Shown one piece after another: positions 60,104 to 64,000 of a DNA stretch of 64,000 nt. Positions within the stretch are counted from its first letter, which is position 1. Each line of letters starts with the position of its first letter. The DNA is taken from contig NC_134160.1 in assembly GCF_033958435.1 (NCBI RefSeq), positions 8,543,001 to 8,607,000 of the forward strand. The letters are read 5' to 3'. The notes beneath the pieces were generated by a model. The model was given only the letters and a program-made list of their open reading frames with translations, made no database searches and was not told where the DNA came from. Made by a program: the position numbers and the translations under genes. Source of the stretch: Carettochelys insculpta (taxonomy: Eukaryota > Chordata > Testudines > Carettochelyidae).

Positions 60104-60125
60104 GCAGGAGAGAGAGAGAGAGAGA
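60104..60125. repeat. GA microsatellite
   Basis: About nine GA units in a row; otherwise plain flanks. Confidence 0.8.
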
Positions 60126-60439
60126 AATACTGTCAGGGTTACAGTTTTCCGTGGTTAAAAAGCAACACTGAAATCCATTAAAAGGAAAAGTTTGTGGAGC
60201 GAGAATCCTGAGGTGGTGAATTACTGGAAGATTAAAGAAAAGAACCCTCTGCTTGTGTCAAAGTGGACATTGCATCCAGCCTACAACTAGTGAGACAAGG
60301 GGGGCATTTTACAGCACTGCCCATTCCATGGAACCGGAAAGAATTCTCTTCCAAATGAGTGGCCACCTGACTAGGCTTGGATTGGGGAATAGGGCAGCTT
60401 GCTGGCACGGGAAGGAAAGATGCTCTGCAAGGATGTCAG

Positions 60440-60680
60440 GAGGATGGTAGCTTGTTGGCCCTTCTTGATGGCCTTGGGAAGGGCACTGGACTGTGGGTCG
60501 GGAGAGCTGCCTTTGCCACAGATCCTGGCATATCTGGGGGAAGACACTTCCTCTCTTTGAGCCTGAGTTTCTCGTCTTTAAAATTAGGCTAATAATATCT
60601 CCTTCCTTTCTTATTTGTTCAAATTGTAGGGAAGCACTGTAACTAAGAGCACGTACAACAGCTAGCATGGGAGGGAGGGC
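60440..60680 (+). repeat. MIR-like SINE, diverged
   Basis: GGGCACTGGACTGTGGGTCG, CTCTCTTTGAGCCTGAGTTT and AAATTAGGCTAATAATATCT follow the order of MIR core words. Confidence 0.55.
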
Positions 60681-61286
60681 ATCTTGGGCAGGGCCTCTAG
60701 CCACTACTACAATACCCATTCATCCTTGTTATGGGACTTCCTAGAGGGCTGAGGATGCTCATCATCCACCATGGTAGAGCCTATAATGAACTCTGAATGA
60801 TATCTTCCTCCATCATGTCCTAGTTTGGATCCGGAGCATGGTTTGGTGCCACTTCTTAATCCTCTGAACAGATTGCTTTTTAAAGTGTCCTTTTAGGTGG
60901 ACCTCAATGCTTGCAATAGGCTGACAAGCCTGGAGAATGACATTGTGCCTGTGCAAGAGACAAGGTGGGTGAGGGACACTCTTTCACTGGACCAGCTTTG
61001 GATAGGAGGAGATACACACTTTGGAGCTCCCAGACCAATTCATGCATTTTCCTACATGCACCCTCACTTGGAAAGACCATCTCCAGCATGGGAGGGAATC
61101 AATGAGCAAAAGCAATCAAGGGCAGGAAAGAAAAGAGGAAGGAAGAGAGAGGAAGGATGGAAAACAAAGGGAGGATTTAGGATATCTCTGCTAAATGGTT
61201 TCATGGAAATGCCCCCTCATTTTGTAGGAATTAGTGGTTCCTTGCTCAGCCTTTGGCTTGCCACCAAAAATGGACTGGCGAAAATG
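60681..61286. other. No gene; possible repeat scrap
   Basis: AAGGTGGGTGAGGGACACTC and CACTGGACCAGCTTTGGATA near 60960-61003 recall another retroelement end I know from turtle sequence, but only one copy is in the window. A purine-rich run follows at 61120-61170. Confidence 0.3.
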
Positions 61287-61395
61287 TCATAGAATCATAG
61301 AACTCTAGAACTAGAAGAGACCTCAAGAGGTCCTCAGGTTCAGTCCCCTGCCCTCCCAGCAATACCAAGCACCCTCCAGATCATCCACAGTAACA
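61287..61395 (-). repeat. CR1 LINE 3' end, short
   Basis: GTCATAGAATCATAGAACTC followed by AGAGACCTCAAGAGGTCCTC is the CR1 terminus in reverse orientation; only about 100 bp remain. Confidence 0.85.
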
Positions 61396-62479
61396 TTGCA
61401 AAGAAACACTGCCATCTCTACCCCCTCTGTGCATGGCTTTCCCCTTTATTTCCCAGCCTCTACAATTTTAACCGTTTGCTGCTCCATGTAGGTATTGCTC
61501 TGGTGTCTCCGAGGAGAGTATAGGGTGGGTAGCACACAAAAACTCAATTCTGGCCAGAGTTACCACAGTTGAAATCCCAAGCTGCACCACTGGAGTCAGC
61601 AAAGACACTCTGGATTTACATCCCATGTAAATGAGAGTCGGATATGGCCCGAAGAATGTGTCACATTGGCCTACAAGAGTTTTTTTAATGACTGAGACCA
61701 CAATCTCTAGAAAACAGTCATTGTGAAACCTCTGACTAATCTGCTCTGGTCTGTTCCTTGGTGTAATTTCAAGTTCAGTGACATTTCTGACCTTGCAGAG
61801 AATAGAAAAAGAAATAATAGCTCCACAGGTGCTTTGGGCTGTGCCTGTTCCAAAGGAAAGGGAGTGACCAGGCGTACTAATATGTTGCTAACACAAGAGA
61901 GACCTGAACTGTGCAAATGAGATTTGAATCTGAAATCCACCCAAACCTAGGGGCCTCTGTTTTGGGTGTTCCAGTTTGGATAGTTGCAGAGCGAGGCTTG
62001 TACTACAGAGGAGATCCATATCTGGATCTGCATCCAAACTGCTCCAAAATTTGATGGGCTGCAGACCCACTCTTCCATTTCAGGCTCATCTCTGGTTAGC
62101 AAGATAGCTGACTGATCCTCTTGGGGGCCTGCTTCTATTTGCTGCCTCTGCAGTCTTGTCTTCTTGTAATTTTAATGAAACCACAGCAGTGGGAGACAGA
62201 GAAGCCCTAGCAAGTCAACTGATGGGTCCTTCTTCCAAGCAAGTGCAGAATCGCTCCCCGTTATACATTAGTGCAATGAATTTATTTGACCTCCTTTGGG
62301 ATCTCACTGCACAGATTTTTTTTTCCTGATCAGAGTAATCAATGGGAAATATCTGGAGCAAGATGTTGGGGGAAAGGAGGTCTAGCAAAGTCAGTTCTTG
62401 TGTTTGAGTCCTCAAGTGGAACAGCTGCTGAAGAACTGTCTCCTCTCCTATCCTAAGCTTCATTATGGGGAAGACAATC
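61396..62479. other. No gene or recognised repeat
   Basis: Unique-looking, moderately AT-rich sequence. No exon supported on either strand. Confidence 0.35.
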
Positions 62480-62668
62480 CATGCTCCCTCTAATTTTTTC
62501 CAACCATGTGCAGAATAAATTTTTTCCTGTGCACCCAGGTGCGTGCAGATACGCATCACCAGAGGAAACACATGCTGCTGGCCGTGGACACTCTGTTAAT
62601 CAGCTGGGGATGGGGCATTTGAATCTCTCCTGGATGGCTGCCTAAGTGCTCAGCTTATAGGGGACATG
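62480..62668 (-). mobile_element. Short hAT MITE (ATGGATGGAAAAA family), copy 6
   Basis: It runs from CATGCTCCCTCTAATTTTTT through AATCTCTCCTGGATGGCTGC to AGCTTATAGGGGACATG. No 8-bp duplication is visible, so this copy is old or its ends are displaced. Confidence 0.65.
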
Positions 62669-63459
62669 GAACATGATTTTCTCGGAGAAATCCCAGAAAA
62701 TGCTCCAGAAAATATGAAGAACGTTCTGTGCAGGGCAGAAGCCAGTGCCTTTGGATCTCCTCAGGCGAGGGATAAAATGGATCAAGACAGCAAAGCCAAG
62801 AAATTTTGGGGCATGACACAGACACGCTCCAAACGAAAAAAAAAGCAAATAAACTCAAGTGTTTCCTGGCTCCAGTGGGAGAAGTCATTTGGAAGCAGAT
62901 CAAAACTATGGCTGCTCTTTTGATCTGTTCCTGCCAGATCCTTCTGGTAGGTCATGATTTTTTGTGCCTGTTGTTCTGTGGTCTCTCCAAAGCATAATTG
63001 CATTTCATAAGGAAAAGGCAGTCAAGGGAGACTGCTCTGGTTTTCTCCTGCGGCCTTTGACACAGAGCCCTAGTTGTTTCTGGATGTGTTGAAGGGCAGA
63101 CGTGTTCCTGCTAAAGTGGGAGACATGGCCAGGACTTTAGGGAACAGAGAGATCGCAAGGAATATTACAGTTCTGAACCTTCTCTCCCTCCCCTTCCTGT
63201 GGTAGTTGCTTTCGTCAAATAGGGTGGTCTGTCAGCCTGGACAACTGAAGAGCAGTTTAGAAATAAAATCAACAAGCAGTTATTAGATTCAGGGCCAGGG
63301 CTTCAAACTGCATGTGCGTGGAGGGATAGCTTCTCAATACTCCTTCAGGGGCAGCATGTTGCTAGAGCCTGAAACCAATGATTGACTTTCCAGTGGTCTC
63401 TTTTCAGGACAGCAGCAAATCTGGGGTACCTTGGTAACACACGCCTGGTGAAGTAGTCA
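62669..63459. other. No gene or recognised repeat
   Basis: ORFs on both strands at 62642-63003 overlap one another and have no domain signal. No RUNX3 distal exon was found. Confidence 0.35.
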
Positions 63460-63760
63460 GGCTTGGTCTACACTAGGCAGGTAAGTCAACTGCAGATACA
63501 CAATTTTAGCTATGGCAGCTGCATAGCTAGAATTGACTTCTCTGCAATCAACTTTCCTGGCCATCTACCCAGAGGGAAGTCGACAGGAGAAACTCGTCTA
63601 ACAACTCCCTTGCTCCTAGCGATTTCAAGGAGTACAGGGGTGGACTGTTGAACCCAGATAGTTTGATTTCACACCTCTCTACCAGGTGCACAAAATCGAA
63701 CTCTGGAAATAGATCCTGACTGAGTTAATCTTCCCAGCTGTGCAGACATCAGTTGCCTCT
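63460..63760. mobile_element. GTCTACACTA-type MITE, copy 4
   Basis: It begins GGCTTGGTCTACACTAGGCA and ends near CAGCTGTGCAGACATC. It shares AACTGCAGATACACAATTTT, GGAGAAACTCGTC and AGGAGTACAGGGGT with the other copies. Confidence 0.65.
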
Positions 63761-64000
63761 TTGTCGCAGAGGCAGCTTCTGCTTTGGTTCTTTCAATTTC
63801 TTTCTGCAGGGAAAGGGTGTTTAAACCCTGAGTAATCAATACTAATGGTGGGCAATGGGAATGGTGGGAATGGAAGAGGAATGTGCTCCCCTAGACCATT
63901 TTACGAACCTGATTAAAGGGGTCTTGCTAACACAGAGTCATCTGTAGCCCAAGTCTACCGTGAAAGGGGAGAAAGGCCTAGCTTCTTGTGGCTCAAGGAA

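Overview
The window is vertebrate nuclear DNA, most likely from a turtle. It contains two recognisable coding exons, both on the minus strand. They encode the N-terminus and the first half of the Runt domain of RUNX3. The turtle inference rests on abundant CR1-type LINE 3' ends, several hAT MITE families and a Penelope-like repeat whose arms contain phrases I recall from turtle genomes. A database comparison would be needed to name the species.

Layout. Positions 1-2704 are RUNX3 intron with CR1 scraps. An internal Runt-domain exon lies at 2705-2861 (157 nt), followed by a 2.39 kb intron. The proximal-promoter (P2) first coding exon lies at 5252-5512. It starts with the P2-specific MRIPV peptide and keeps the internal 3' splice site used by transcripts from the distal promoter (P1). 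A large GC/CpG-rich domain (about 4.9-7.0 kb, with a second peak at 8.3-9.4 kb) marks the P2 promoter and 5' UTR. The rest, 9.4-64 kb, is upstream of P2 and, for P1 transcripts, probably intron 1. I found no P1 exon, so P1 is likely beyond 64 kb.

The 54 kb upstream of P2 is a layered repeat landscape. It holds at least seven palindromic (inverted-dimer) Penelope-like insertions, several with exact 12-15 bp target-site duplications (TSDs). It also holds six copies of a roughly 180 bp hAT MITE, several with 8-bp TSDs, four copies of a roughly 310 bp inverted-repeat MITE, and CR1 fragments in both orientations. A minus-strand, internally deleted Gypsy-type LTR element (about 3.45 kb) sits inside an older hAT MITE. 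A LINE fragment with a 225-codon open frame is nested in another hAT element, and MIR-like SINEs are scattered throughout.

The most notable coding observation is a Tyr-to-Cys change in the Runt domain at the position of RUNX1 Tyr113, a residue of the CBF-beta interface. I saw no prokaryotic systems, CRISPR arrays, rRNA or functional tRNA genes. Most short ORFs in the window are chance frames in GC-rich or repeat DNA.
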